From: Actinophytocola sp.
GTDB taxonomy: Bacteria; Actinomycetota; Actinomycetes; Mycobacteriales; Pseudonocardiaceae
Assembly (NCBI GenBank): GCA_009377475.1
Contig: WHTY01000007.1
Coordinates: 23,051-87,050 of the forward strand
Length of the DNA stretch: 64,000 nucleotides
Direction: 5' to 3'
Made by a program: the position numbers and the translations under genes. Position 1 is the stretch's first letter, and the number at the start of each line of letters is the position of its first letter. A model generated the notes under the pieces. The model saw only the letters and a program-made list of their open reading frames with translations, had not been told where the DNA came from and ran no database searches. Below, piece after piece: positions 52,216-61,369 of the stretch.

Positions 52216-52964
52216 CGATCCTCCCTGCTGGCCAGCCGACGCCTGCGGTGCAGCTCGTCGGGGCGAGTGTCGATCCGCTCCGCCTCGGCGTCGGTCAAAT
52301 GGACAGGCTTGCCGACAGCCAACGCGCCCGCGAGGATCCGCGCGGCCTTGACGGTCATCTCCGTGACCGCCAACGCCTCGGCGGTGCTCGCGGCGAGCAC
52401 GAAGATGCCGTGGTTGACGAGATAGATCACCTTCGGCGGCCGGTCGTGGACCGCGAGGTGCCGGAGCAGTTCGGTGCGCACCGCGCGCGCCAGCGCCAGG
52501 CCGGGGTCGGCGTACGGCACGAGCACGTTGTGCCGTCCCATGACGACGACCTGGTCCGGGAACAGTGCCCCCGCCACCAGTTCCTGAGCGCGATCTGAGC
52601 ACAGGATGCCGTTGACGGCGGTCGGATGCGTGTGGGCGACGACCTCCGCCCCGGCTTCCTCCAGGCACAGCGCGTGCAGCAGCGCCTCCATGGACGGCTT
52701 CGGCGCGTCGGCGTCCAGGCGCGCATCCAAAAGCGTCCTGTTCACCAGGGCGTCGTCCGTCGAGTCGGACGCGACCAAATCGAGCAGCGGCTGCGTCCGC
52801 ACCGCGACGAAGTCCGCTTCGGTGGCGGTGCCCATCTGCGAGCCGCTGGCCTTGACCAGCATCTCGCAGTCTCCGGTGCGCATCGACGTGTTGCCCTCGG
52901 CCAGCACCACGAGGTCGCGGTCCGGTTCGGCGAGGGTGCGGGTGAGCGTGACGAGGTCGCTCAT
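52212..52964 (-). CDS. Class II aldolase/adducin-family protein
   Basis: A 250-residue Zn-dependent aldolase or epimerase fold. Motifs: LAEGNTSMRTGDCEMLVKASGSQMG, then VVAHTHPTAVNGIL (Zn-binding HxH), VMGRHNVLVPYADPGLALA, VIYLVNHGIFVLAASTAEAL (third His). Similar to fuculose- and rhamnulose-phosphate aldolases and to the tetronate/pentulose aldolases of polyol operons. Overlaps the FGGY kinase stop and the GlpD-like start by 4 bp each. Substrate not determined. Confidence 0.88.
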   Translation of the reverse strand: MSDLVTLTRTLAEPDRDLVVLAEGNTSMRTGDCEMLVKASGSQMGTATEADFVAVRTQPLLDLVASDSTDDALVNRTLLDARLDADAPKPSMEALLHALCLEEAGAEVVAHTHPTAVNGILCSDRAQELVAGALFPDQVVVMGRHNVLVPYADPGLALARAVRTELLRHLAVHDRPPKVIYLVNHGIFVLAASTAEALAVTEMTVKAARILAGALAVGKPVHLTDAEAERIDTRPDELHRRRRLASREDR

Positions 52965-54412
52965 GACGCTGCCTCCTTCCATCGGCTGCGGGCGGCGGCG
53001 ACGCGGACGCGGTAGTCCGCGTAGCCCTCCGTGTAGCGGGCGGCGTTGGCGGGATCGGGCTCGATGACGCCTTCCGGCGCGGTCCACGCGGCGACATCAA
53101 CGTCCTTGCCGAGCGCGCGTGCCCCGGCGATGACCGCGCCGCGCGCGCCGGACTCCGGTTGCGGCGCGAGGCGGATCGGGCGCCCGAGGACGTCGGCGAA
53201 GATCCGCAGCCAGCCCGCGCTCTGCGTGCCACCGCCGCACATCGCGATCTCGCCGGTCGGCCCGGCGACGTCGAAGCAGTGCCGCGCGGCGTAGGCGACG
53301 GCCTCACTCGTGGCGCGCACCAGATCGGCCTTCGTGCTCTGCACGGTGATCTGGTCGAAGCCCGCTCGCGCACCCGGCTCCACGAACGGCGCCCGCTCCC
53401 CCGCTGGCGAGAAGAACGGCAGGCACGTGACACCGTGCGCGCCGGGTTCGCTGGCAGCGAGCAAGTCATCGAGGACGTCGTGAGTCTCGCCGACGACGTC
53501 GAGCACCCAGTCGACGGCGGCGCAGCCCATCATGGCCAGCATCGCGCGTAGCCACTGGCCCTCGGTGCCGGTCGCGAACGTGAGCCCCGCCGGTTCCCCG
53601 GTGGTGTCGAGCGCGTCGAGCAGCACCTGACACGCCAGCGTCGTCCCGACGATCAGGTGCCCCTCGCCCGGCGTGGTGACACCGGAGCCGAGCGCGCAGG
53701 CGGGCACGTCGAACGGTCCCGACGTCACCGGCAGGCCCTCCGGCAGCCCCAGCCGCTCGGCTCCAGTGCCGGTCAGCGCCCCGATCGGCAACGGGTCCGC
53801 GATGGGCGCGAGCAAGTCCGTGCGGGTCGCGAGCCCGCACCACGCCAAGACGTCGTGGTCGTAGTCGCGGGCGTGCGGATCGAGGAACGGCATTGACGCG
53901 TCGGAGACGTCGGTGGCGCGCAGCCCGGTGAGCCGCTGCATCACCAGGTCCTTGCAGTACCCGGCGGTCGCGGCCCGGTCCAGCGACTCGGGCTCGTGCT
54001 CGGCCAGCCACGCCAGGATCGGCGCGGGCGCACCGGGAAACATCGCGCTGCCGGTGTGGCGGTACGTCTTCTCGATGACGTCGTTGTCCTGCCAGCGGCG
54101 CAGGATGGTGGCCGCGCGGGCGTCCATCCAGGAGATCGCGGGCCGCACCGGACGGCCCTCGTCGTCGCCGAGCCACACGCCGTCGCCCTGCCCGGTGAGT
54201 CCGATGAACTCCGGCTGCTGCCCTGCTTCCGCGACGGCGGCGCGGACCACGGCGGCGACCGAGCGCAGGATCTCGTCGGGGTCCTGCTCGAACCAGCCCT
54301 CCGCCGGGTTGCTCATGCCGGTCTGCTGCCGCTGCACCGCGCGCAGAGTGCCGGTGGTGTCGAAGACGGCGGCCTTGGTGACGGTGGTGCCGATGTCGAT
54401 CCCGAGGTACAT
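52961..54412 (-). CDS. FGGY-family carbohydrate/polyol kinase (EryA-like)
   Basis: A 483-residue kinase. N-terminal YLGIDIGTTVTKAAVFD (phosphate 1 loop), FIGLTGQGDGVWLGDDEGRPVRPAISWMDAR, KDLVMQRLTG, SGPFDVPACALGSGV, and C-terminal EIAMCGGGTQSAGWLRIFADVLGRPI (FGGY second signature). The TGQGDGVWL motif is reminiscent of erythritol kinases. With the downstream GlpD-like enzyme it could make and oxidise a polyol phosphate. Start ATG shares one base with the previous stop (TGATG). Confidence 0.9.
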   Translation of the reverse strand: MYLGIDIGTTVTKAAVFDTTGTLRAVQRQQTGMSNPAEGWFEQDPDEILRSVAAVVRAAVAEAGQQPEFIGLTGQGDGVWLGDDEGRPVRPAISWMDARAATILRRWQDNDVIEKTYRHTGSAMFPGAPAPILAWLAEHEPESLDRAATAGYCKDLVMQRLTGLRATDVSDASMPFLDPHARDYDHDVLAWCGLATRTDLLAPIADPLPIGALTGTGAERLGLPEGLPVTSGPFDVPACALGSGVTTPGEGHLIVGTTLACQVLLDALDTTGEPAGLTFATGTEGQWLRAMLAMMGCAAVDWVLDVVGETHDVLDDLLAASEPGAHGVTCLPFFSPAGERAPFVEPGARAGFDQITVQSTKADLVRATSEAVAYAARHCFDVAGPTGEIAMCGGGTQSAGWLRIFADVLGRPIRLAPQPESGARGAVIAGARALGKDVDVAAWTAPEGVIEPDPANAARYTEGYADYRVRVAAARSRWKEAAS

Positions 54413-55470
54413 CACGCCTCCTGGAGCACGGCCGGGTTGGCGCAGTTCGCCAGCGGTTCGCCGCGCACCCAGCGTCCGACTTCGGCGGCGCAGATCCGCG
54501 CGGCGCGCTCGGCCACTTCTTTGCTGCACCCGGCGATGTGCGGGGCGAGCACCAGGTTCGGCGTGCGCAGCAGCCGGGAGTCGGCGGGCAGCGGCTCGGT
54601 GGCGTAGACGTCGAGGCCCGCCGCGGCGAGATGGCCGTCGTCCAAGGCGTCGCAGAGCGCGTCGTAGTCCAGCACCGCTCCGCGTGCGGTGTTGATGAGC
54701 GCCGAACCGGGCCGCATCTGCCGTAGCTGTTCCGCGCCGATCATGCCGCGCGTCTCGGGCGTCACCCGCTGGTGCAGGCTCACCACGCGGGACTCCCGCA
54801 GCAACGTCGCCAACTCCGGAACGCGGGTCACGCCGGGCTCGACGTCGGTGACGTACGGGTCGTAGACCAGTACCCGCGCGCCGAACGCCGTCAGCAGCCG
54901 CGCCACCCGACGTCCGATCGCGCCGTAGCCGACCAGCCCGACGGTGGAGCCGTCCAGCTCGAACCCGGCGCTGCGGTACTCGTAGTAGTGCCCGCCCCAC
55001 TCGCCGCGCGCGAGGTCGGCGTGCCCGGCGACCATGCTGCGGCAGGTGCTGATCAGCATGCCGATGGTGAACTCCGCGACGGCGTTGGCGTTGCGGCCCG
55101 GCGCGTAGCACACGGCGACGCCGTGCTCGGTGGCCGCGTCGATGTTGACGTTCACCGGCCCGCCACGCGAGACGACGACCAACCGCAGGTCGGGCGCGTT
55201 GGCGAACACCTTCTCGGTGAACGGCGCAAGATGGGTCACCGCGACCTCGACACCGGACAGCGCCTCGATGACGCTGGTCTCGTCGCCGCAGGCCTCATCG
55301 ACCTCCGCGACCTGCCCGAACGGCACGCCCGGCCACGGCAGCGGCAGCTCCCGCACCGGGTGGTCGTCGCCCAGCTCGTCGGTGAGCTCGTCGGTGAGCT
55401 CGTCGTTGAGCGCCGTGGTGAACAACCGGGTGAGCACGAAGTCGTCACCCGAGGCAAGGATGTGGGTCAT
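54412..55470 (-). CDS. D-isomer-specific 2-hydroxyacid dehydrogenase
   Basis: A 352-residue NAD-dependent dehydrogenase like phosphoglycerate or phosphoerythronate dehydrogenases. NAD fold: STVGLVGYGAIGRRVARLLTAFGARVLVYDPYV; catalytic Arg in ALINTARGAVLDYDAL; catalytic His in LAPHIAGCSKEVAERAA. An N-terminal stretch NDELTDELTDELGDD is encoded by a small tandem duplication. In this operon it could oxidise a sugar-acid side product (inference). Overlaps the ABC ATPase gene by 4 bp. Confidence 0.9.
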   Translation of the reverse strand: MTHILASGDDFVLTRLFTTALNDELTDELTDELGDDHPVRELPLPWPGVPFGQVAEVDEACGDETSVIEALSGVEVAVTHLAPFTEKVFANAPDLRLVVVSRGGPVNVNIDAATEHGVAVCYAPGRNANAVAEFTIGMLISTCRSMVAGHADLARGEWGGHYYEYRSAGFELDGSTVGLVGYGAIGRRVARLLTAFGARVLVYDPYVTDVEPGVTRVPELATLLRESRVVSLHQRVTPETRGMIGAEQLRQMRPGSALINTARGAVLDYDALCDALDDGHLAAAGLDVYATEPLPADSRLLRTPNLVLAPHIAGCSKEVAERAARICAAEVGRWVRGEPLANCANPAVLQEA

Positions 55471-56534
55471 CGCAGTCGCTCCCCGGAGTCGGCGTCGAAC
55501 AAGAAGGTGCGGTCCCGCTGCAGCGCAAGCGAGACTTGCTGGCCCGGCGCCAGATCCAGCCCCGGCGGGATCTGCGCGACGATGCGCTCGGTAACGCCGG
55601 GCAGCTCGACGCTGGCAAGGCCGTACTCCAGCAGGTCCTCGTACACCAGCACGGTGCCGGTGACGTCGGCGTTCGCGGCGTCGGTGAGCACGACGTCCTC
55701 CGGCCGGACGCCGAGCACGACCGACCCGGCGCCACCGTTGGCAACCGGAACGGTGGTCTCGTCGGACAGCCGCACCCGCCCGTCCACGAGCGAGCCATCG
55801 ACGGTGTTCATCGGCGGCTCGCCGACGAACTTCGCCACGAACAGGTTCGCCGGGTCGTCGTAGATCTCGTCCGGGGTGCCGACCTGCTGCACCACGCCGT
55901 CGTTCATGACGACGACGCGGTCGGCGAGGCTCAGCGCCTCCTCCTGGTCGTGGGTGACGAGGATGGTGGTGTAGCCGAGTTCCTGTTGCAGATGCCGGAG
56001 TTCGCGGCGGGTGGTGTCGCGCTGCGCGGCGTCCAGATGCGACAGTGGCTCGTCCAGCAGCAGGACGTCGGGCTGCCGCACGATCGCCCGCGCCAGCGAG
56101 ACCCGCTGCTTCTGCCCCGACGACAGCCCGACCGGGCGGGCGTCCAGGATGTCGCTGAGGCCGATGCGGCGAGCGACGTCCACCACGCGTTCCTTGCGGT
56201 TGACCTTGCCGCGCGCCCGCAGCCCGAACGCGATGTTCTCCGCGACGCTCAGCGGCGGGTACAGCGCGTAGTTCTCGAACGCGACGCCGATGTTGCGCCG
56301 CTGCGGCGGCAGCCCGACCATCGACTGCCCGCCGACGCGAATGTCTCCGCTGGTGACGTCCTCCAGCCCGGCGATCATGCGCAGTGTGGTCGACTTGCCA
56401 CAGCCGGACGGCCCGAGCAGGCCGACCAGCTCGCCACTGTGAACGTCGAGGTCGAAGCCCCGCACCGCCTCCACCTCGGGACGCCCCTTGGTGCGATACG
56501 TCTTCCGCAAGCCGTCTAACGCCAAGTCACTCAT
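55467..56534 (-). CDS. Sugar/polyol ABC transporter ATPase 2 (MalK/UgpC type)
   Basis: A 355-residue ATPase with C-terminal TOBE-like regulatory domain. Walker A LLGPSGCGKSTTLRM; Q-loop region VAFENYALYPPLSV, with Glu where Gln is usual; signature LSSGQKQRVSLAR instead of LSGGQ; Walker B VLLLDEPLSHLD; H-loop VTHDQEEALSLAD. It pairs with ATPase 1 of the same operon, which shows the same two substitutions, suggesting a heterodimer energising the MalF/MalG-like permeases. Start ATG 56534. Confidence 0.93.
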   Translation of the reverse strand: MSDLALDGLRKTYRTKGRPEVEAVRGFDLDVHSGELVGLLGPSGCGKSTTLRMIAGLEDVTSGDIRVGGQSMVGLPPQRRNIGVAFENYALYPPLSVAENIAFGLRARGKVNRKERVVDVARRIGLSDILDARPVGLSSGQKQRVSLARAIVRQPDVLLLDEPLSHLDAAQRDTTRRELRHLQQELGYTTILVTHDQEEALSLADRVVVMNDGVVQQVGTPDEIYDDPANLFVAKFVGEPPMNTVDGSLVDGRVRLSDETTVPVANGGAGSVVLGVRPEDVVLTDAANADVTGTVLVYEDLLEYGLASVELPGVTERIVAQIPPGLDLAPGQQVSLALQRDRTFLFDADSGERLR

Positions 56535-57004
56535 GCGCTTGTCCTCTGCTCGTAGTCGCTGATCACGCCGACCTTGGCGTTGGAGGGTGATTCGGGGTCG
56601 AACTCGTAGTCGAGCCATTCGCGGACGAGTCGGCGCGCCAGTTCGATACCGACGACGCGTTGGCCGAGGGCGATGATCTGGCAGTCGTTGGACAGCACGG
56701 AGCGTTCGCACGAGTAGCTGTCGTGCACCGTGGTGGCCCGTACGCCGGGCACCTTGTTCGCGGAGATGGCCATGCCGATGCCGGTGCCGCAGATCAGCAC
56801 CGCCCGGTCGACGTCGCCGTTCGCGACGGCTTCCGCGACCGACAGCCCGATCTCCGGATACGCCGTGCTCTCCCCCTCGCCGACGCCGAAGTCCTCCACC
56901 ACCTCGACCCGAAGGTCGTCCGCGAGGTCGGCCAGCAGCGCCGCCTTGTACTCGTAGCCGGCGTCGTCCGATCCGACGCCGATCCGCCACCGCTGCGTCG
57001 TCAC
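56531..57004 (-). CDS. RpiB/LacAB-family sugar-phosphate isomerase (tetrulose-phosphate type?)
   Basis: A 157-residue isomerase. RIGVGSDDAGYEYKAALLADL is the substrate-binding start; LICGTGIGMAISANKVPGVRATTVHD carries the catalytic Cys; SNDCQIIALGQRVVGIELARRLVREWL closes the fold. RpiB homologues in tetritol operons (EryI, DerI) turn erythrulose 4-phosphate into erythrose 4-phosphate, and that role fits the dihydroxyacetone-kinase-like neighbour. Ribose- or allose-phosphate isomerase activity cannot be excluded. Overlaps both neighbours by 4 bp. Confidence 0.9.
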   Translation of the reverse strand: MTTQRWRIGVGSDDAGYEYKAALLADLADDLRVEVVEDFGVGEGESTAYPEIGLSVAEAVANGDVDRAVLICGTGIGMAISANKVPGVRATTVHDSYSCERSVLSNDCQIIALGQRVVGIELARRLVREWLDYEFDPESPSNAKVGVISDYEQRTSA

Positions 57005-58788
57005 AGCTCACCTCCACAGTCCTCGACCAGCACCGCGCCCACGGCGGTCGCGCACAAGGCGAGCGAGACCGCACCAGGGTCGGGTGTGCCGATGCTTTTC
57101 TCCGCGAGCGGCCTGGCCCTGCCGATGTTCGGCCGCAACTGGCTCGTGTTCTCCGCCGCCGTCATGGCGACCTCGGCAGCGCGCCGCCACGCGGCCGCTA
57201 GCCCAGCACCCGTCGTGACCTCGTCGCCCAACGCGTCGATGAACGGGACCAGCGCGTCCAGCAACGTCTTGTCGCCCGGCTTCGCGCCGCCCAGCTCCGC
57301 GATGGTGTCCGCGCCCTTGCGCAGTGCGGCGACCACGGTCGCCGCGTCGGGCACGTCGGTGTCGCCGATCGTGTCGCCGATGGCGCGCAACATCGCACCC
57401 CACAACACACCCGAGGAGCCGCCGCCGTTGTCGGCCAGCGCGTCCCCCGCCACGCGGAGCGTGCCGCCCGCGCCCGCGCCGTCGGCGTCGTCGGCCGCCT
57501 GGGTCGCGGCGCGCAGCCCGCGCAGCATTCCCCTGCCGTGGTCGCCGTCGCCCGCCACGGCGTCGATGTCGCCGAGGTGGCCCTCGTGCTCGGTGACCGT
57601 GGCCAGCATCGCCGCGAGGCAGGACCGCACGGTGCGCGCCAACTCCCGCGACTCGACGCTCGCTTCGGCCACCGGCACTGACGCTGCAGCCACCGCAGGC
57701 GTCGCCGAGGACGTCGGGGGCGCTGCCGCCGAGGTGGCTGCCGTCGCCTGCGTCTCGCGGGATGGCGCCACCCCACGCGGCGCCATCCCGGAGACATCCC
57801 CTCTGCGGAACGCGGGCGTGTCGGCTGGCGCGTCCCACAACTCCGCGAGTTCGTCGTCCAACCAGTGCAAGGTGAGCGAACACCCCGCCATGTCCAGGCT
57901 CGTCACCAGCTCACCCACCTCGGGCGAGATGACGTCGATCCCGGCGGCGGCGAGCCGAGCGGACACCGCTTTCCAGACGACGAACAGCTCCTCGTACTTG
58001 GTCGAACCGAGGCCGTTGAGGATCACGCCCGCGCGCCCGTCGGCGTCCACCGGGCGCTCCACCAACAGCCGCTCGACCAGCAGGTCCGCCAACTCCGTGG
58101 CGGTCAGCCGCTCCGTGGTCGCCACGCCGGGTTCGCCGTGGATGCCCAGGCCGAGTTCCATCTTCGCCGGGTCCACGGTGAACAGCGGCTCAGACTTGCC
58201 GGGGAACGTGCAACCCGCGAACGCCGCACCGAGGGTGCGGGTGCGGTCATTCGCCTTACGCGCGATCCGCTCCACCTCGGCGATCGACGCGCCCCGGTCG
58301 GCGGCGGCACCCGCGGCCTTGAACACACAGAAGTCTCCCGCGATGCCGCGCCGCTGCTCCACGGTGTCCGCGGAGGCGATGTCGTCGGTGACCACCACGG
58401 TGCGGCAGTCGATCCCCTCGCCGCGCAGCCGTGACTCCGCGAGGCCGAAGTTCATGACATCGCCGTTGTAGTTGCCGTAGCTGAACAGCACCCCAGCGCC
58501 CCCATCGAGCGCTTTGCCGACGAGATACGCCTGCTCAGCTGAGGGCGACGTGAAGATGTCACCGATCACCGCGCCGTCCGCGAAGCCGGGGCCGACCAGC
58601 CCACAGAACGCCGGGTAATGGCCGGAACCGCCACCCACGATCACGCTGACCTTGCCCGGCACCGGACCGGACGCGCGGAGCACGCCGGACGCGCCAGGCA
58701 CCCGCGACACATAGCGGCCATACGCGGCCACGAAACCGTCAACCATGTCATCCCGGAACCGAGCCGGATCATTGAACAACCGAGTCAT
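57001..58788 (-). CDS. DhaK-DhaL fusion kinase (dihydroxyacetone/erythrulose kinase)
   Basis: A 595-residue ATP-dependent ketose kinase. N-terminal DhaK domain (about 1-330): VGGGSGHYPAFCGLVGPG, GVLFSYGNYNGDVMNFGLA, and substrate-anchoring His in LGLGIHGEPG. A Ala/Ser/Pro linker (about 340-390) leads to the DhaL ATP-binding domain with Mg-binding Asp residues in GDGDHGRGM and DNGGGSSGVLWGAML. Such fusions act on dihydroxyacetone or, in mycobacterial tetritol operons (DerK/LerK), on erythrulose. Adjacent RpiB-type isomerase supports the latter. Confidence 0.92.
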   Translation of the reverse strand: MTRLFNDPARFRDDMVDGFVAAYGRYVSRVPGASGVLRASGPVPGKVSVIVGGGSGHYPAFCGLVGPGFADGAVIGDIFTSPSAEQAYLVGKALDGGAGVLFSYGNYNGDVMNFGLAESRLRGEGIDCRTVVVTDDIASADTVEQRRGIAGDFCVFKAAGAAADRGASIAEVERIARKANDRTRTLGAAFAGCTFPGKSEPLFTVDPAKMELGLGIHGEPGVATTERLTATELADLLVERLLVERPVDADGRAGVILNGLGSTKYEELFVVWKAVSARLAAAGIDVISPEVGELVTSLDMAGCSLTLHWLDDELAELWDAPADTPAFRRGDVSGMAPRGVAPSRETQATAATSAAAPPTSSATPAVAAASVPVAEASVESRELARTVRSCLAAMLATVTEHEGHLGDIDAVAGDGDHGRGMLRGLRAATQAADDADGAGAGGTLRVAGDALADNGGGSSGVLWGAMLRAIGDTIGDTDVPDAATVVAALRKGADTIAELGGAKPGDKTLLDALVPFIDALGDEVTTGAGLAAAWRRAAEVAMTAAENTSQLRPNIGRARPLAEKSIGTPDPGAVSLALCATAVGAVLVEDCGGEL

Positions 58789-58800
58789 GGAAACGTCCTT

Positions 58801-59472
58801 TTACGACAGACGGGCGAGCAGGGCATCGAGCGCGTCGCGGTGGTCGGCGGCGACGACGTCGGCGTGCGCGAGCGCGTCGGGTTTCGGCGGATACTGCGGA
58901 TTCGGGATGGCAACGACGGCGAGCCCCGCGGCGGCCGCGGCGCGGATGCCGTTGCCGGAGTCCTCGACGGCGACGCCGTCAGCGGGCTCGACGTCGATGC
59001 GTCGGGCCGCCGCCAGGTAGACGTCCGGGCTCGGCTTGCCCCTGCTGACCTCCTCGCTGGAGACGGTGGCAGCGAAGTGGCCGGTCAGGCCATGCACGTC
59101 GAGCACGGCGTCGATCACCCGGCGCGCCGCCGAGGACGCCAGCGCGAGCGGTACCCGCTCGCTGACCTTGCGGATGAGGTCGGCAGCGCCGTCGAGCAGC
59201 GGTGCGTCCCCCGCGTTGATGGCGTCGACCATCAGGTCAACGCACTCCCGCCGGACCTCGTCCGCGAGGCCGGGATCGCCGAGCTTGGCCGCGACGAAGG
59301 CCGCCCATTCGGGTGAGCTCATCCCCTGCACGGTCGCGGTGTCGTCGGCCTCCCAGGTCACACCTCGGCGGGCGCAGCAGGCGCGCCAGCTGCGTTCCCA
59401 CAGGTGCTCGCTGTCGACGATCACGCCGTCCATGTCGAGGATCACGCCGGTCGCGCGTGGAGTCGCTGTCAT
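58801..59472 (-). CDS. HAD-family phosphatase (beta-phosphoglucomutase-like)
   Basis: A 223-residue HAD hydrolase. Motif I GVILDMDGVIVDSEHLW, motif II LALASSAARRVID, motif III GKPSPDVYLAAARR, motif IV AVEDSGNGIRAAAAAG. The alpha-helical cap between motifs I and II places it with sugar-phosphate phosphatases such as GS1-like or 2-deoxyglucose-6-phosphatase. It may clear toxic phosphorylated intermediates. The ATG at 59472 overlaps the DeoR stop by 4 bp. Confidence 0.9.
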   Translation of the reverse strand: MTATPRATGVILDMDGVIVDSEHLWERSWRACCARRGVTWEADDTATVQGMSSPEWAAFVAAKLGDPGLADEVRRECVDLMVDAINAGDAPLLDGAADLIRKVSERVPLALASSAARRVIDAVLDVHGLTGHFAATVSSEEVSRGKPSPDVYLAAARRIDVEPADGVAVEDSGNGIRAAAAAGLAVVAIPNPQYPPKPDALAHADVVAADHRDALDALLARLS

Positions 59473-60251
59473 GACGCGACCTCGTAGGGCACGTTGTAGC
59501 GCTTCAGCTCGGCGAGCGCGCTCTCCTGCGCGCCGGAGTCCACGATGACCAGGTCGAACTCCGCGAGCGGCACCAGCCGGTGCAGCGCGACCTTGCCGAG
59601 CTTGGTGTGGTCCATCAGCAGGTAGCGCTTCTCCGCGACCTCCAGCATCTTGCGCTTGACGGCGACGATGCGGTCCTCCTGGTGGAAGGCGTAGCGCCCC
59701 GACAGCGCGGACGTCGACACGAACGCCGCGTCCACCCGGATCGAGTCGATGCACTCCAGACAGGTCACGCCGAGGAACGAGTCGTGCAGCGGGTCGTAGT
59801 CGCCGCCGAGCGCGGTGAGGGCGATGCCCCGGTACTCGCTGAGCGTGCGCAGGGCGTCCAGGTAGTTGGTCGCCACGCGCAGCGGGGTGATCTCCGCGAG
59901 GAACGGGATCACCGCGGCGGTCGTCGTCGCGTCGTCCAGCATGACCGACATGCCGGGCTCCACATAGGACGCCGCGAGCTTGGCGATGGCGTCTTTCTCG
60001 GTCCGCATCGCCTTCTTGCGATAGGACACATTGGACTCGAAGACCCCGGACGGCTGCGCGGTGACCCCGCCCCGGTACTTGCGGACGATGCCCTGGCGTT
60101 CCAGCTCGTCCAGGTCCCGGTGCACGGTCATCACGCTGACACCGAACATGGTGGCCAGCTCCTGTGCTGAGATGCTGCCCCTGTCGGTGACCACGTCCGA
60201 GATCCGCTTCTGGCGGTCATCGGGCGTGCGAGCCTTGGCTTCGTCGCTCAT
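59469..60251 (-). CDS. DeoR/GlpR-family transcriptional regulator
   Basis: A 260-residue protein. N-terminal HTH: RQKRISDVVTDRGSISAQELATMFGVSVMTVHRDLDELERQGIVRKYRGGV. The DeoR effector domain, related to sugar-phosphate isomerases, follows: MLDDATTTAAVIPFLAEITPLRVATNYLDAL, LGGDYDPLHDSFLG, DAAFVSTSALS, LLMDHTKLGKVALHRL. Probably represses this operon and responds to a phosphorylated intermediate. It sits inside the operon between the ATPase 1 and HAD genes, overlapping both by 4 bp. Confidence 0.93.
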   Translation of the reverse strand: MSDEAKARTPDDRQKRISDVVTDRGSISAQELATMFGVSVMTVHRDLDELERQGIVRKYRGGVTAQPSGVFESNVSYRKKAMRTEKDAIAKLAASYVEPGMSVMLDDATTTAAVIPFLAEITPLRVATNYLDALRTLSEYRGIALTALGGDYDPLHDSFLGVTCLECIDSIRVDAAFVSTSALSGRYAFHQEDRIVAVKRKMLEVAEKRYLLMDHTKLGKVALHRLVPLAEFDLVIVDSGAQESALAELKRYNVPYEVAS

Positions 60252-61369
60252 CGTGTGAGTCGCCTTCCGTCATCGCTGTCGCCGAACACGTGCACTGTGG
60301 CAGGGTCGAGCAGCAGGCTCACCTTGTCGTCGACGGCGAGCCCGCCGACGTCGCCGCGCGGCGCGACCACCGACACCAGCGACTCCCCGATGCGCACCGT
60401 GACCTCGGTCTGTCGGCCCAGGTGCTCCAGCACGTAGACGACGCCGTCCAGCCGCTCGTGGCTCGCTGGCTGGTCTCCGGCCCCGGTGTGCAGCACCAGG
60501 TCGCGCGGGCGGATGCCGATGCGCACCGACTCCCCCGCCGCCGCTCCGGTGTCCAAGCCGGGCACCGGGATGGTGATGGCGCCGTCCGAGCTGATGAACC
60601 GGATGGTGCCGTTGTCGCTGACCAGTCCGCCGGAGACGAAGCTGATGCGGGGCTTGCCGAACGCCTGCGCCACGAACGCCGTCTCCGGCGTGTCCCACAC
60701 CTGCTGCGGCGTGCCGACCTGGAGGATACGGCCGTCCTTGATCACGCCGATGCGGTCGGCGAGCGACAACGCCTCGACGTAGTCGTGGGTGACGTACACC
60801 GTGGTGGTGTTCAGCTCGCCGTGGGCGATGCGCTTCAGCTCCGCACGCATCGACGTCCGCAGCTTGGCGTCCAAATGCGCCAGTGGCTCGTCCAGCAGGT
60901 AGGCGTTGGCCGGTCGCACCAGCACCCTGCCGAGCGCGACGCGCTGCCGTTGGCCGTTGGAGAGCTGGTCGACGCCCCGGTCAAGCAGGTGACCGACGCC
61001 CAGCATCTCCGCCGTGCGGCCGACGCGCTCGCGCACCTCGGCGTCCGGCAGCCGCAGCACCGGAGAACGCAGCGGCGACGCCATGTTGTCGAAGACGTTG
61101 TGCTGCGGGTAGAGCGCGTAGCTCTCGAAGCACATCGCCAGGTTGCGGTGGTTCGGCTCGATGTCGCCCGCGTCCTGACCGCCGAGCCACACCTCGCCGG
61201 AGTCCGGCTGCACCAGCCCGGCGATGCTCTTGAGCGTGGTGGTCTTGCCAGCGCCGGACGGGCCGAGCAAGCAGAAGAACTCGCCGTCGTTGACGCTGAA
61301 CGAGACGTCGTCCAGCGCAACGAGCTTGCCGAACGTCTTGCGCACCGAGCGCACGTCGATCGTCGCCAT
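60248..61369 (-). CDS. Sugar/polyol ABC transporter ATPase 1 (MalK/UgpC type)
   Basis: A 373-residue ATPase with C-terminal TOBE-type domain. Walker A LLGPSGAGKTTTLKS; Q-loop region MCFESYALYPQHNV (Glu replaces Gln); signature LSNGQRQRVALGR instead of LSGGQ; Walker B YLLDEPLAHLDAK; H-loop YVTHDYVEALSLAD. The ATG at 61369 shares a base with the permease stop (TGATG). Two different ATPases in one importer operon recall the glycerol transporter GlpSTPQV of rhizobia. Confidence 0.93.
   Translation of the reverse strand: MATIDVRSVRKTFGKLVALDDVSFSVNDGEFFCLLGPSGAGKTTTLKSIAGLVQPDSGEVWLGGQDAGDIEPNHRNLAMCFESYALYPQHNVFDNMASPLRSPVLRLPDAEVRERVGRTAEMLGVGHLLDRGVDQLSNGQRQRVALGRVLVRPANAYLLDEPLAHLDAKLRTSMRAELKRIAHGELNTTTVYVTHDYVEALSLADRIGVIKDGRILQVGTPQQVWDTPETAFVAQAFGKPRISFVSGGLVSDNGTIRFISSDGAITIPVPGLDTGAAAGESVRIGIRPRDLVLHTGAGDQPASHERLDGVVYVLEHLGRQTEVTVRIGESLVSVVAPRGDVGGLAVDDKVSLLLDPATVHVFGDSDDGRRLTR

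Noticed and set aside
50779..52425. A 548-codon plus-strand frame
   Set aside because: Antisense to the GlpD-like gene.
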